From: CAWDMW01 sp963803575
GTDB taxonomy: Bacteria; Pseudomonadota; Alphaproteobacteria; Rickettsiales; UBA998
Reading direction: 5' to 3'
DNA length: 64,000 bases
Assembly (NCBI GenBank): GCA_963803575.1
Contig: CAWDMW010000001.1
Location: 1 to 64,000, forward strand
Positions 35,218 through 43,978 of the stretch are shown in pieces; position 1 is the first letter of the stretch; every line of letters begins with the position of its first letter. The position numbers were made by a program, and so were the translations under genes. Below the pieces are notes generated by a model that worked only from the letters and a program-made list of their open reading frames with translations, was not told the DNA's origin and made no database searches.

Positions 35218-35919
35218 TTATGGCAGATCGAACATCAGAATTTCGCTTTGTGTAACGGAATTAATGTGCAGTTTGCTTTCATCAAAAAGTGCAAACCCAT
35301 CTCCTGCACTGGCTTCTTCCCCATTCACTTCTGCACGACCAGACGCGATTTGTACCCACGTACGGCGCTTAGGGTAAAGCTTAAGATTATGCGTGCTCCC
35401 TTCATGCAGACGTCCAATAAGCAATCGTGCATTCTGGCGGATAATGAGTGATCCGTCTGCGCCATCAGGCGAGACAACCACACAAAACTGATTATCCAGC
35501 ATCAGTGCGTCAAACGAGCGCTCCTGATAATTTGCCTTGCCGCCCTGCACATTGGGCATAACCCACATTTGTAGAAAATGTACCGGATGTTCGTCTGATC
35601 CATTAAATTCGCTATGCACCACACCGGACGCCGCACTCATGATTTGTACGTCGCCATGACGAATAGAGGAGCCATTGCCCATATCATCTTTGTGCGCCAG
35701 CTCGCCCTCCAGTACGTAAGAAATAATTTCCATATCGCTATGTCCGTGAGAACCAAAGCCAGCCCCTGGAATAACACGATCGTCATTAATCACGCGCAAG
35801 TCACCAAACCCCATATGCTTGGGGTCCTGGTAATGTCCGAATGAAAAGCTATGACTGGAATCCAGCCAACCTGTATAAGTGCGTCCCCGCTCATCTCTGT
35901 GTCGTTTTGTTTGCATCAC
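35218..35919 (-). CDS. Pirin family protein
   Basis: 233-residue bicupin of the pirin/YhhW type. The N-terminal cupin carries the metal-binding pattern GFGSHGHSDMEIISYVLEGE and later VVHSEFNGSDEHPVHFLQMW. Some members have quercetin dioxygenase activity; others act as redox-sensitive regulators. The opening HRDERGRTYTGWLDSSHSFS is highly typical. First gene of a probable pirin-reductase operon. Confidence 0.94.
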   Translation of the reverse strand: MMQTKRHRDERGRTYTGWLDSSHSFSFGHYQDPKHMGFGDLRVINDDRVIPGAGFGSHGHSDMEIISYVLEGELAHKDDMGNGSSIRHGDVQIMSAASGVVHSEFNGSDEHPVHFLQMWVMPNVQGGKANYQERSFDALMLDNQFCVVVSPDGADGSLIIRQNARLLIGRLHEGSTHNLKLYPKRRTWVQIASGRAEVNGEEASAGDGFALFDESKLHINSVTQSEILMFDLP

Positions 35920-36012
35920 ATTTCCTTTAAATTCGTATGACGGAAATGGACAGTATCAATATTTTTTCATGAAGGATACCCTTGAAATGATTTCTATGGT
36001 TACTGGTGGAAA

Positions 36013-38160
36013 ATGGTTAAAAAGAATGTTACACCTGCAACCATGACACACCGACTCTTCGTATTATGCTGCTGTATATTATGCCTTCTCCATATGCCTG
36101 CACATGCTTACACAGATGTAAGTTCTGCATTTCAGGAGCAATTGCAGCAATGGGAAACCATCATTGACGCTACAGAAGACACGCTTGACAACAGCACTTC
36201 CGCCACAACGGAAGCCACGTATCGCAAGACTCAGGAGCAGCTGAAAACGTTGCGGCTGGAAGCGCAGGAAGCTATGCAAAATGCGCAGGAACGCCTGAAT
36301 ACCCAGAAAGATATATTGAAAACATTGGGTAAACCGCCTGAAGATGGCGAGATAGAAAACGCCTTATTAACAGAAGAACGCAACAAATTAAACACCATAG
36401 TCAATACGATTGATGCTCGGCTAAAGCAGGCAAAATTAGTGGTTGCTCGTGCCAACACCTTGCTTGAAGCCATTGATAAAGTGGACAAAATGCGCTTGCG
36501 TAACCGCCTGCTCGCGCGTGAACCACTCCCCCTATATTATGATGCTTTGTCAGATTTGACGAGCGATATTATCAATTACACAACGCAGTTTGCCAACTGG
36601 CTGGAGCTGGGGTTCATTATTATTGCCTGTATTGTGATCATGGGTGTCACCATACCTATCACAAGACGCCTGAATGATGTCTTGCAATGTGCCGCACACA
36701 TACGAGTAATACGTCCAATGAGTCGAATTCGGCTGGTCATCACGATGATTGCGGCTTATATGGTATTTTTGCTTCGGTTTAATTTTATCAATCTCAGTAG
36801 CTTCTCTATGCTGGAATATCTGATACGGTTTGCAGCTAGTACATCATTGTCGGTAGTGTTGTTTCTGGCACTGGGCAAATTTGTATTTGTGAATCCACGT
36901 CATCAATCTGATGAAATTGGTGAATTGAAGAAAAAATATGACTGGCTATGGAATGCCATTCGTAAATTGACACGTATCGTGCTTTTGCTGGTTCCGTTCA
37001 TTGCATTGTCAGGCCATTTGAATTTAGGGCTGTATATAGGGTTCAATATTTTTGCGACACTCACTGCGCTCATGCTGTTTATCTGGCTGCGTGAATTAAC
37101 GGTCTATCTTGTTTTTCGCCTAAAGCAACCACAGGCCACCACCCAATCAGAACAGGTGAAACCTGAAGAAACCCTCTCGCCTATCGCCATTACGCTGATT
37201 GAGCCGTTGCTTGCGTTGCTGATGGTTGGGTTCTCCGGATTCTTTTGGGGGGTTACATCAGAAGATGTCACATCCTGGTTGGTACAATATCAAAACGGTA
37301 TTCCGGTTGGAGACATTGTTATTGACTTTGAAAGCATTGGATCCTCGTTTATCCTGTTCTTTAGTTTGTTGCTATTTAGCCGTGTTCTGCAATGGTTCCT
37401 TTCAAGCCGTGTATTTCCCTATACGCGATTTGATATTGGGGTGCGTGACGCTATTTTAGCGGTCACCGGCTATATTGGTGTCATCATCGCACTACTCTCA
37501 GGTATGGGGGCTTTGGGGCTGGATTTGTCCAACCTTGCGATTGTCGCAGGGGCCTTATCGGTAGGTATTGGTTTTGGTCTGCAAGCCATCTTTAGTAATT
37601 TTGTTTCAGGTCTGATTCTATTATTCGAACGTCCGGTGAAAGTTGGTGACTGGGTGATTGTAGGAGACTGTCAGGGAACCATCAAAAAAATTCGCGTTCG
37701 CTCTACAGAAATTGAAACCTTCCAAAATTCGTCTGTTATCGTTCCTAATTCTCAGCTAATCAGTGAAACAGTCACCAACTGGACGTTACATGACCGTGTT
37801 GGCCGGGTTGATATTGGGGTAGGTGTGGCTTATGGAAGTGATGTGGATAAGGTCAGAAAAATTCTGATGAACGTTGCTAAAGCCAATAACTCTGTACGAA
37901 ATTACCCCGCACCCAGTGTGTTCTTTATGAATTTTGGCGATAGCTCACTGGACTTTGAACTGCGCTGCTTTATCCGCAATATTCGTGATATTTTTAAAAC
38001 CAGTAGTGATTTGCGTTTTGCAGTGGATACGGCGTTTCGTGAAAACGGTATTGAAATTCCGTTCCCACAACGTGATATTCATATACGTTCTTCTTACACG
38101 GAAAATGAGGATGCAAACCCGTTGACACCAGAAACGTCTTCTAAAAAAACGACAGAATAG
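36013..38160 (+). CDS. Mechanosensitive ion channel, MscS family, large type
   Basis: 715 residues. A signal peptide (LFVLCCCILCLLHMPAHA) is followed by a periplasmic coiled coil (about residues 35-150), several membrane helices (about 195-500) and the MscS core: the pore-lining helix LSNLAIVAGALSVGIGFGLQ, then FVSGLILLFERPVKVGDWV and a C-terminal cytoplasmic domain to about 690. It resembles the larger MscK/YjeP-like channels that release solutes in hypo-osmotic shock. It ends 10 nt before the ZntB-like gene, suggesting cotranscription. Confidence 0.92.
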   Translation: MVKKNVTPATMTHRLFVLCCCILCLLHMPAHAYTDVSSAFQEQLQQWETIIDATEDTLDNSTSATTEATYRKTQEQLKTLRLEAQEAMQNAQERLNTQKDILKTLGKPPEDGEIENALLTEERNKLNTIVNTIDARLKQAKLVVARANTLLEAIDKVDKMRLRNRLLAREPLPLYYDALSDLTSDIINYTTQFANWLELGFIIIACIVIMGVTIPITRRLNDVLQCAAHIRVIRPMSRIRLVITMIAAYMVFLLRFNFINLSSFSMLEYLIRFAASTSLSVVLFLALGKFVFVNPRHQSDEIGELKKKYDWLWNAIRKLTRIVLLLVPFIALSGHLNLGLYIGFNIFATLTALMLFIWLRELTVYLVFRLKQPQATTQSEQVKPEETLSPIAITLIEPLLALLMVGFSGFFWGVTSEDVTSWLVQYQNGIPVGDIVIDFESIGSSFILFFSLLLFSRVLQWFLSSRVFPYTRFDIGVRDAILAVTGYIGVIIALLSGMGALGLDLSNLAIVAGALSVGIGFGLQAIFSNFVSGLILLFERPVKVGDWVIVGDCQGTIKKIRVRSTEIETFQNSSVIVPNSQLISETVTNWTLHDRVGRVDIGVGVAYGSDVDKVRKILMNVAKANNSVRNYPAPSVFFMNFGDSSLDFELRCFIRNIRDIFKTSSDLRFAVDTAFRENGIEIPFPQRDIHIRSSYTENEDANPLTPETSSKKTTE

Positions 38161-38170
38161 AGCCTGACCT

Positions 38171-39100
38171 ATGAGTGACACCCCTCTTCTCTGGACATAT
38201 GATCTGCATGACATATCCGAGGAACACGCTGTATGGATACATCTGGATGCAAACCACGATCATGCGGCAACATGGTTGCAGAAATGTGGATTAGCCATTG
38301 ATGAGATAACGATTCAGGCATTAACCTCCGCTGAAACACGACCACGTGCAGATTATGATGATGAGACACTACTTGTTATTTTAAGAGGCATAAATCTGAA
38401 TAAAGAATCTGATCCGGAAGATATGGTTTCACTACGTATTTACCTGCATCATAATCATATTATCACCCTATCACGTAGACCCTTAAAGACCTTAGGGGAT
38501 ATAAAAACAGCCATAGCATCAGGACGACGCTACAGCCACCCTCAATATCTTTTCACGGATATTTGCACACAACTCATCCGCCGAATGCAACCCACCATGG
38601 CCGCATTACAGGAAAAGGTGGATGAGTTGGAAGAAGCATTGATTGATGCGCAAATAGCAGTAGGACGCAGTGATATGATACGCCTGCAAAAACAGTGCAT
38701 TCTCCTTAGACGTTACATGTTGCCGCAAAGAGAGGTTGTCTATTCGATTATACACGATCAGCCTGCTATCCTACACGCTGATACGATTCGCCAATTACAG
38801 GAAAATTACGATGACATCGCCGGATATACAGAGATGCTGGATGTTATACGTGACCGCTTGCATATGGCACGTGATGAATTATCCAGCCAGTTAAGTGATC
38901 GTCTAAACCGTAACATGTATGTGCTATCTATTATCACTACTATCTTTCTACCACTTGGGTTTTTAACTGGATTGCTTGGTATCAATGTAGGCGGTATTCC
39001 TGGCACAGAATCACCTCATGCATTCACCTATGTCACAGTGACCATGTTCGTGCTAGTCTGCATTCAGGTTGTGATCTTTCGCAAACTTAAATGGCTATAA
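38171..39100 (+). CDS. ZntB/CorA-family divalent metal transporter
   Basis: 309 residues. An N-terminal cytoplasmic domain (LWTYDLHDISEEHAVWIHLD) precedes a long stalk helix and two C-terminal membrane helices. Helix 1 is followed by the GIN signature: IFLPLGFLTGLLGINVGGIP. The GIN (rather than GMN) motif and the N-terminal form point to ZntB, a zinc transporter. Its last 14 nt overlap the 3' end of the convergent cobS gene. Confidence 0.9.
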   Translation: MSDTPLLWTYDLHDISEEHAVWIHLDANHDHAATWLQKCGLAIDEITIQALTSAETRPRADYDDETLLVILRGINLNKESDPEDMVSLRIYLHHNHIITLSRRPLKTLGDIKTAIASGRRYSHPQYLFTDICTQLIRRMQPTMAALQEKVDELEEALIDAQIAVGRSDMIRLQKQCILLRRYMLPQREVVYSIIHDQPAILHADTIRQLQENYDDIAGYTEMLDVIRDRLHMARDELSSQLSDRLNRNMYVLSIITTIFLPLGFLTGLLGINVGGIPGTESPHAFTYVTVTMFVLVCIQVVIFRKLKWL

Positions 39101-40037
39101 GTTCCGGCAGTTCCACATTGAACACGCGTTGATAAAGTTCAGCCATGACCGGGTATTCTGCTTCATCACATTTATTGAGAAAAGCATAGCGAAAGGCACG
39201 ATGTACATCCTGAAATATCTGGTAATTCTCCGCCCATGAAATGACTGTACGCGGCGACATGATGCTTGAAATATCATGATTGGCAAACGCAATGCGAACC
39301 AGCCCTGCAAGCGTGACCATCTGCATAATTAACGACTTGTCTATCTGTGGCACCTGCGCCTGAATCATAGCAGCTTCTTTCTCTGGTGCTAAATAATTCA
39401 GCATAGCCGCAATATGCCAGCGATCCATTTGCCCCTGATTAATCGGGTTCGTTCCATGATACATGCCTGTTGCATCCCCTAGTCCCACCGTGTTTGCCGT
39501 AGCAAAAAGGCGAAATTCGCTATGTGGTTCAACCACACGATTCTGTTCAGGAAGTGTCAATCGGCCTTCAGATTCTAACACACGTTGCAACACAAACATG
39601 ACATCCGGACGCGCTGCATCATATTCATCAAACACTAACGCACAAGGTCGTTGCATCGCCCAAGGCAAGATGCCTTCCTGAAAACGGGTAATCTGCTTAT
39701 CCTGCTCAAGCACAATCGTGTCACGTCCGGTTAAATCCATCCGGCTAATATGCCCGTCCAGATTCACACGCATTAACGGCCAGTTCAACCGCGCAGCAAC
39801 CTGCTCAATATGGGTAGACTTTCCTGTGCCGTGATACCCATGCAACAACACATTACGACGGTACAGAAAACCGGCTAAAATCGCCTCTGTAACATCTCGG
39901 TCAAAACAGTAGCTGGATTGCATTGTGGGGACATTTTTATGCTCACCTTCCAACACAGGCACCTGCATGGAGCTTTCAATATTGAACAGATCAGAGGCGG
40001 AATGCAAGGTATGCGGCGAAGAAACACGTAATATCAT
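39087..40037 (-). CDS. cobS: CobS-type AAA ATPase
   Basis: 316 residues, MoxR-like AAA+ protein. Walker A is GYHGTGKST (residues 67-75), Walker B is ALVFDEYDAA, sensor 1 is FRLFATANTVGLGDATGMYH, and ISRMDLTGRDTIVL and NQGQMDRW are CobS landmarks. CobS works with CobT (and CobN) to insert cobalt into the corrin ring. No cobT or cobalamin gene occurs in this window. A J-domain gene and bolA are nearby, as in many alphaproteobacteria, including some without the pathway, so another remodelling role is possible. Confidence 0.85.
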   Translation of the reverse strand: MILRVSSPHTLHSASDLFNIESSMQVPVLEGEHKNVPTMQSSYCFDRDVTEAILAGFLYRRNVLLHGYHGTGKSTHIEQVAARLNWPLMRVNLDGHISRMDLTGRDTIVLEQDKQITRFQEGILPWAMQRPCALVFDEYDAARPDVMFVLQRVLESEGRLTLPEQNRVVEPHSEFRLFATANTVGLGDATGMYHGTNPINQGQMDRWHIAAMLNYLAPEKEAAMIQAQVPQIDKSLIMQMVTLAGLVRIAFANHDISSIMSPRTVISWAENYQIFQDVHRAFRYAFLNKCDEAEYPVMAELYQRVFNVELPELIAI

Positions 40038-40180
40038 GATGTACTGTAGATGCCATAAAAGAATGTAATATACAACAGGCTTATCGTGATGGATAATTTA
40101 TTTTAAATAGTATGCAATAATGACTTGCAGTTTTCAGCAGAGCTGTAATTGTAAAATTGTATCAATTAAAGGAATATCTT

Positions 40181-41062
40181 ATGTTATCTTCTCAATCTAA
40201 TGCCACATTCTTTACTGGCCTTGCTGTCAACACAGATGGTACCGCTTATAGCCTGGCAAATAACGGCGCAACCTTAGTGAAGTATCATGTCGATACTCCC
40301 TTCAAAAGTACTACTATTGATCTTTCAGGTGATGTTACCAGCCTGTCAGCGCTGGATTTTCGTCCTGCTACAGGTGAGTTGTTTGGATATGATGATGCTA
40401 CTGACAGTTATGTCAAGGTGAATACAACCTCTGGCAGTGTTACATCAGCTTCCGGTGATTCGGTGACTGCTACAAACACTACGTCACTTGATATGGATTG
40501 GAACCCTACTATTGATCGTTTACGTACCGTGACTGAAACAGATCAGAATATCGTCTATAATCCGGATAGTGGTGAAGCGTCTGACGGCTCTACAACAAGC
40601 CTGTTTTATGCTGAAGGTGACATGCAGCAGGGCGTTGATCCGTCTATCGTAGCAAACGCCTATACTAATAGCGTTGCTAATGCCCAGACAACACAGCAAT
40701 ACGCTCTGGATCATGCAAGCAATACGCTGGTAACTCTGGATAATAATGCAGGTACTCTTAGCACGATTGGTATGTTAACCACGAAAGATGGAATACTGGA
40801 CTTCAATGCTAACGCTGGTTTAGATGTAGTCACAGATGCCAGTGGCAATAATATAGCCTATGCGAGCCTAACGTCTGACAATGCTACCGCACTATATACG
40901 CTTGATTTAAATACGGCAAGTGCAACGATGGTTGGTATTGTTGAAAATGAAGCCGTGACCGTTGGTGCTGACGGAGGTATTTTTTCCAGTTTGGGACTAG
41001 ATGGCAATAACTTTGGGATAGAAGCTGGTAGCGATATCGCTATCGCGTTTGGATTAGCTTGA
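40181..41062 (+). CDS. DUF4394-like beta-propeller-type protein
   Basis: 293 residues from the ATG at 40181 (AAAGGA 7 nt upstream; a TTG at 40157 is less likely). Repeated segments such as FFTGLAVNTDGTAYSLANNG, ALDFRPATGELFGYDDATDS, SLDMDWNPTIDRLRTVTETD and FNANAGLDVVTDASGNNIAY match the DUF4394 pattern as I recall it. It is rich in Asp, Asn, Thr and Ser, very acidic, and has no N-terminal signal peptide. Export by a type I route is possible but no RTX repeat is seen. Function unknown. Confidence 0.75.
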   Translation: MLSSQSNATFFTGLAVNTDGTAYSLANNGATLVKYHVDTPFKSTTIDLSGDVTSLSALDFRPATGELFGYDDATDSYVKVNTTSGSVTSASGDSVTATNTTSLDMDWNPTIDRLRTVTETDQNIVYNPDSGEASDGSTTSLFYAEGDMQQGVDPSIVANAYTNSVANAQTTQQYALDHASNTLVTLDNNAGTLSTIGMLTTKDGILDFNANAGLDVVTDASGNNIAYASLTSDNATALYTLDLNTASATMVGIVENEAVTVGADGGIFSSLGLDGNNFGIEAGSDIAIAFGLA

Positions 41063-41076
41063 TTAACTTGATTAGC

Positions 41077-41112
41077 AAAAGGGGTGCAGGTATTAGACGC
41101 CTGCCCCCTTAT
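41077..41112. terminator. Probable bidirectional terminator
   Basis: GGGG-T-GCAGG (41081-41090) and CCTGCCCC (41100-41107) form a GC-rich hairpin with one bulge, located between convergent genes. On the minus strand it is followed by TTTT. Confidence 0.55.
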
Positions 41113-41627
41113 TCTACACCAAGACTTGCTTCAAATTCTTTCATAAGCTGCATCGTATTGGTTGTCATAGACCCTCCATACATTAAAAACATATCCGCAA
41201 TCTCAATAAAGCTATGCGCCACCGCACTATGCTGTTGTGGGGTAATTTTGGATAAGTGTGCCATATTACAGCATAGTTGCCACGATCTTAGATGGTGCGT
41301 CATATCTGTTATCCCCATAGATGGGGTAGAATTATGTAAGGCATCATTCAGCTCTTCCAACACCACATCTGTCCAGTAATCAATCATGCGTAGCTGATTT
41401 GCCGCATTATCATAGATGCGTATATGGGCAATAGATTCAGCAATTAATGCGCGCTGTACCAGTTGGTCAAACTCATCCCACCGACCAAAATGAATACCCA
41501 GTAAGAAGATATCCTGTTCAAGCATCTTCTTTGCCTGTACCTGACTTACCTTATCTTCCCACACCTGATACAGAAGGAAAAAATGGCGACAGTAATCATC
41601 CATAATGTGGCTGGTGGATCTCATCAT
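41109..41627 (-). CDS. Uncharacterised helical protein between the J-domain gene and a terminator
   Basis: 172 residues with no recognised motif. It is predicted mostly helical, with many Met, His and aromatic residues (DYCRHFFLLYQVWEDKVSQ, HFGRWDEFDQLVQRALIAES). There is no signal peptide or membrane helix. It follows the J-domain gene by 12 nt on the same strand and is probably cotranscribed, so it may be a partner or client of that protein. The hairpin at 41081-41107 ends the transcript. Confidence 0.65.
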   Translation of the reverse strand: MMRSTSHIMDDYCRHFFLLYQVWEDKVSQVQAKKMLEQDIFLLGIHFGRWDEFDQLVQRALIAESIAHIRIYDNAANQLRMIDYWTDVVLEELNDALHNSTPSMGITDMTHHLRSWQLCCNMAHLSKITPQQHSAVAHSFIEIADMFLMYGGSMTTNTMQLMKEFEASLGVE

Positions 41628-41639
41628 GTATCCACTGTA

Positions 41640-42179
41640 TCAAATGGCTTTATAATATTCCATTAAGACATTATAAGAAGCCGTAATATTACAAAATATT
41701 GCTGATGACGTATCGTCTTTACTCATATCTGGATGATATTGCTTTGCCAGTTTCTTATAGGTTGTCTTGATAAGGTCTATTTCAACTGGATGTGATAAAT
41801 TCAGCACAGACAATGCTTGTGCCACCGCTTCAGGAACAGTAGATCTGACAGGAGGTATAGGAGAATCATACAAGAATGTATGCAGCTTTGCTTCCATCTC
41901 GGCTTCCAAAAGATGTGGATTTTGTCCCATCATCCATGTGGGACGATGCCCTGTAACCGCATCTTTCATAAAAGCCTGAACAGCATCATCGCTCATGCCT
42001 TCAAAGAAATTATAATTCTTATTAAATTCACGGATATGTTGCAGGCAAAAATGATAATAGCTTCGGCCATCCCCACCACGAACGCGGGGAGCTTTATACT
42101 CACCAGCCTGATTGCAGCCATCAACATCACATATTGGGTATATTGGTGCTTCTGTACTGGCTCTTTTTTTTCGATTCAT
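41640..42179 (-). CDS. J-domain (DnaJ-like) co-chaperone
   Basis: 179 residues. The J domain is at the C terminus, with the HPD tripeptide in YKKLAKQYHPDMSKDD. The N-terminal part has CDVDGCNQAGEYKAPRVRGG and YYHFCLQHIREFNKNYNFFE, a Cys/His arrangement that suggests metal binding. This layout is the alphaproteobacterial type usually found beside cobS and bolA. It should stimulate an Hsp70. It is divergent from bolA and upstream of an unknown gene on the same strand. Confidence 0.85.
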   Translation of the reverse strand: MNRKKRASTEAPIYPICDVDGCNQAGEYKAPRVRGGDGRSYYHFCLQHIREFNKNYNFFEGMSDDAVQAFMKDAVTGHRPTWMMGQNPHLLEAEMEAKLHTFLYDSPIPPVRSTVPEAVAQALSVLNLSHPVEIDLIKTTYKKLAKQYHPDMSKDDTSSAIFCNITASYNVLMEYYKAI

Positions 42180-42225
42180 TCTGTGTTAGATCATAGCGAA
42201 ACGTAACAATAATGTGAATATCTTT

Positions 42226-42501
42226 ATGCCCGACCAAACTGTTGTTGAACAGCTACACGAACTGCTACATAAAGCGTTTGATCCATCTTTGCTGGTTATT
42301 GAGAATCAGTCAGCGCAACATGCTGGTCATATGGAAGCAGGTGACGGAGGTGACACTCACTTTCACCTCATTATAGCCAGCAAAAAACTCGATGCTAAGT
42401 CTCGTATTATGCAGCATCGTACCATATTTGAGGCGGTATCCAGCCTGTTAGATGCACCTATTCATGCATTGTCGATTGAAGTCAAACCATCGTCTAATTA
42501 G
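42226..42501 (+). CDS. bolA: BolA family protein
   Basis: About 91 residues from the ATG at 42226; a GTG at 42214 would add four. The BolA fold is visible: LHELLHKAFDPSLLVIENQ, GGDTHFHLIIASKKLDAKSR and MQHRTIFEAVSSLLDAPIHA. The conserved His in DTHFHL is a ligand for shared iron-sulfur clusters. BolA proteins pair with monothiol glutaredoxins in iron-sulfur and redox control. Its stop overlaps the end of the convergent PilP-like gene by 8 nt. Confidence 0.9.
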   Translation: MPDQTVVEQLHELLHKAFDPSLLVIENQSAQHAGHMEAGDGGDTHFHLIIASKKLDAKSRIMQHRTIFEAVSSLLDAPIHALSIEVKPSSN

Positions 42502-43357
42502 ATAGTTGAGGGGCTTCAATCACAGGGATAGAGAGATCGTCGGCATCAGGTGTGTTTTCTTCATTTGGTGTTGACGAAATAACATTTCCATCCTTATCAA
42601 GCTCAAGGTCAATAAGCGCACCCTGCTCGTCCAATGGAGGCGGCGGTGGAGGTGGTGGAAGAATATCTTCGGGCTTTCCTTCATAGGTATGCATATATTC
42701 ACTAAGAAATATATGGTTTGCCTGCAATGCTAGTTGCCACCTTCCTGTATTGTTATAATATTGCGGAATACTACTGGGTTCTCTAATCATACGATGCTTA
42801 ATCGTTTCTGCATGAGGTGGTAATGCATCATCCGGTTCACGCTTTGTTAATAATGCTCTGGACAATCGAGTATTTTGTGGATACCAAAGTAATGTTACAT
42901 AATCAGGGTGTATATTTTTTACATATAATTCGTTTTCTTCATTATTATTCGCGTTTGTGATAGTAATGCCATTAATACGAATAAACCACTGTGCAGGATT
43001 ATGATAGATAATAGATGATAGATAAAATGATGGATAAATCAATGGAGTAAGATCATCTTCGACCTCTTCATTTTCGTCTTCAGCAAGTATATTCTCTAAT
43101 TGTAGACTATTAACGTTTGTTCCATTTTGCATAGTTTCTTCTACACGTCTAATAATATCAATGTATCTGTCAATTTCTGACGGGCTAAATAAGATAGACG
43201 GGCGTATTTCTTCATAGGACGGTATAAATTTCGTTACCGGCTCTTTCACAAGCTTATTGTCCTGAGCAAACGCTGCATTCAGCAATATACATATAGTAGA
43301 GATAAAGATAGCAATATTAGTAAGGAGATGCATTAACACTTTCCTTTTTTTGATCAA
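42494..43357 (-). CDS. PilP/GspC-like periplasmic protein of the secretion/pilus operon
   Basis: 287 residues. A signal peptide or anchor (NIAIFISTICILLNAAFAQD) precedes a periplasmic part. The segment YLSSIIYHNPAQWFIRINGI, then NIHPDYVTLLWYP resembles the small beta domain of PilP/GspC-type proteins that touch the secretin. The C-terminal part has eight consecutive prolines (LPPPPPPPPLDEQ) and an acidic tail. Overlaps the upstream PilO-like gene by 41 nt, so it is last in the operon. Composition is AT-rich compared with the neighbours. The call rests on weak pattern plus position. Confidence 0.55.
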   Translation of the reverse strand: MIKKRKVLMHLLTNIAIFISTICILLNAAFAQDNKLVKEPVTKFIPSYEEIRPSILFSPSEIDRYIDIIRRVEETMQNGTNVNSLQLENILAEDENEEVEDDLTPLIYPSFYLSSIIYHNPAQWFIRINGITITNANNNEENELYVKNIHPDYVTLLWYPQNTRLSRALLTKREPDDALPPHAETIKHRMIREPSSIPQYYNNTGRWQLALQANHIFLSEYMHTYEGKPEDILPPPPPPPPLDEQGALIDLELDKDGNVISSTPNEENTPDADDLSIPVIEAPQLSN

Positions 43358-43970
43358 TCCCCATCCATAAAAACGTGATATTTGCTTCTACGACTTCTGG
43401 CAATGACCCACGGCTTACTTCTATAATAACTTCTCTTGAAAAGGGTCGCTTACGACTAATTTTTACACTAGTCTCTTGTATTACTCCAGGAAATATTTTT
43501 TTAATGTTATCGATAAATGCATAAACATGCAAGTCAGTTAATGCAGAAAAAATTACTTCTACTTCGCGAAAGACAGGCTTAAAACCAGTATATTTTTCAG
43601 AGCTTTGATTAACTAGTTCCTGTTTTGATCCGATTTTCATGCGTAGGTTATTCAACCTGTGTCGCTTGATTAACCTTCCTAATATAGCCGCACCATGATC
43701 TGCTACCAAGCTATAATTACCATCTTCAAAACTTCTATTAATTTCCATGTATGCCGAAAAAGAGGACTCATATATTTCAAATTTTTGTTCTAACTGTGCC
43801 AGTCTATTACGTTGTTGACGCATAGACATCTCTAAAGTGGTTTTTTCTTTTTCTTTCTCTTCACTATTACTATATATATAATACAAAACCCCACTTAAAA
43901 AGAATATTACGGCAAAGACTATCATAATAACTTTAAACATTTTTTTCTTTAGACGATTTTCTTTTTTCAT
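43317..43970 (-). CDS. PilO/GspM-like inner membrane protein
   Basis: 217 residues: a short Lys-rich cytoplasmic tip, one membrane helix (VIMIVFAVIFFLSGVLYYIY), a coiled coil (about residues 38-70) and a periplasmic alpha/beta domain. This is the architecture of PilO and GspM, which form the alignment ring between the platform and the secretin. Sequence similarity is not obvious. AT-rich. It lies between the PilM/N-like and PilP-like genes and 8 nt after the former. Confidence 0.6.
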   Translation of the reverse strand: MKKENRLKKKMFKVIMIVFAVIFFLSGVLYYIYSNSEEKEKEKTTLEMSMRQQRNRLAQLEQKFEIYESSFSAYMEINRSFEDGNYSLVADHGAAILGRLIKRHRLNNLRMKIGSKQELVNQSSEKYTGFKPVFREVEVIFSALTDLHVYAFIDNIKKIFPGVIQETSVKISRKRPFSREVIIEVSRGSLPEVVEANITFLWMGIDQKKESVNASPY

Positions 43971-43978
43971 AAAAACAC

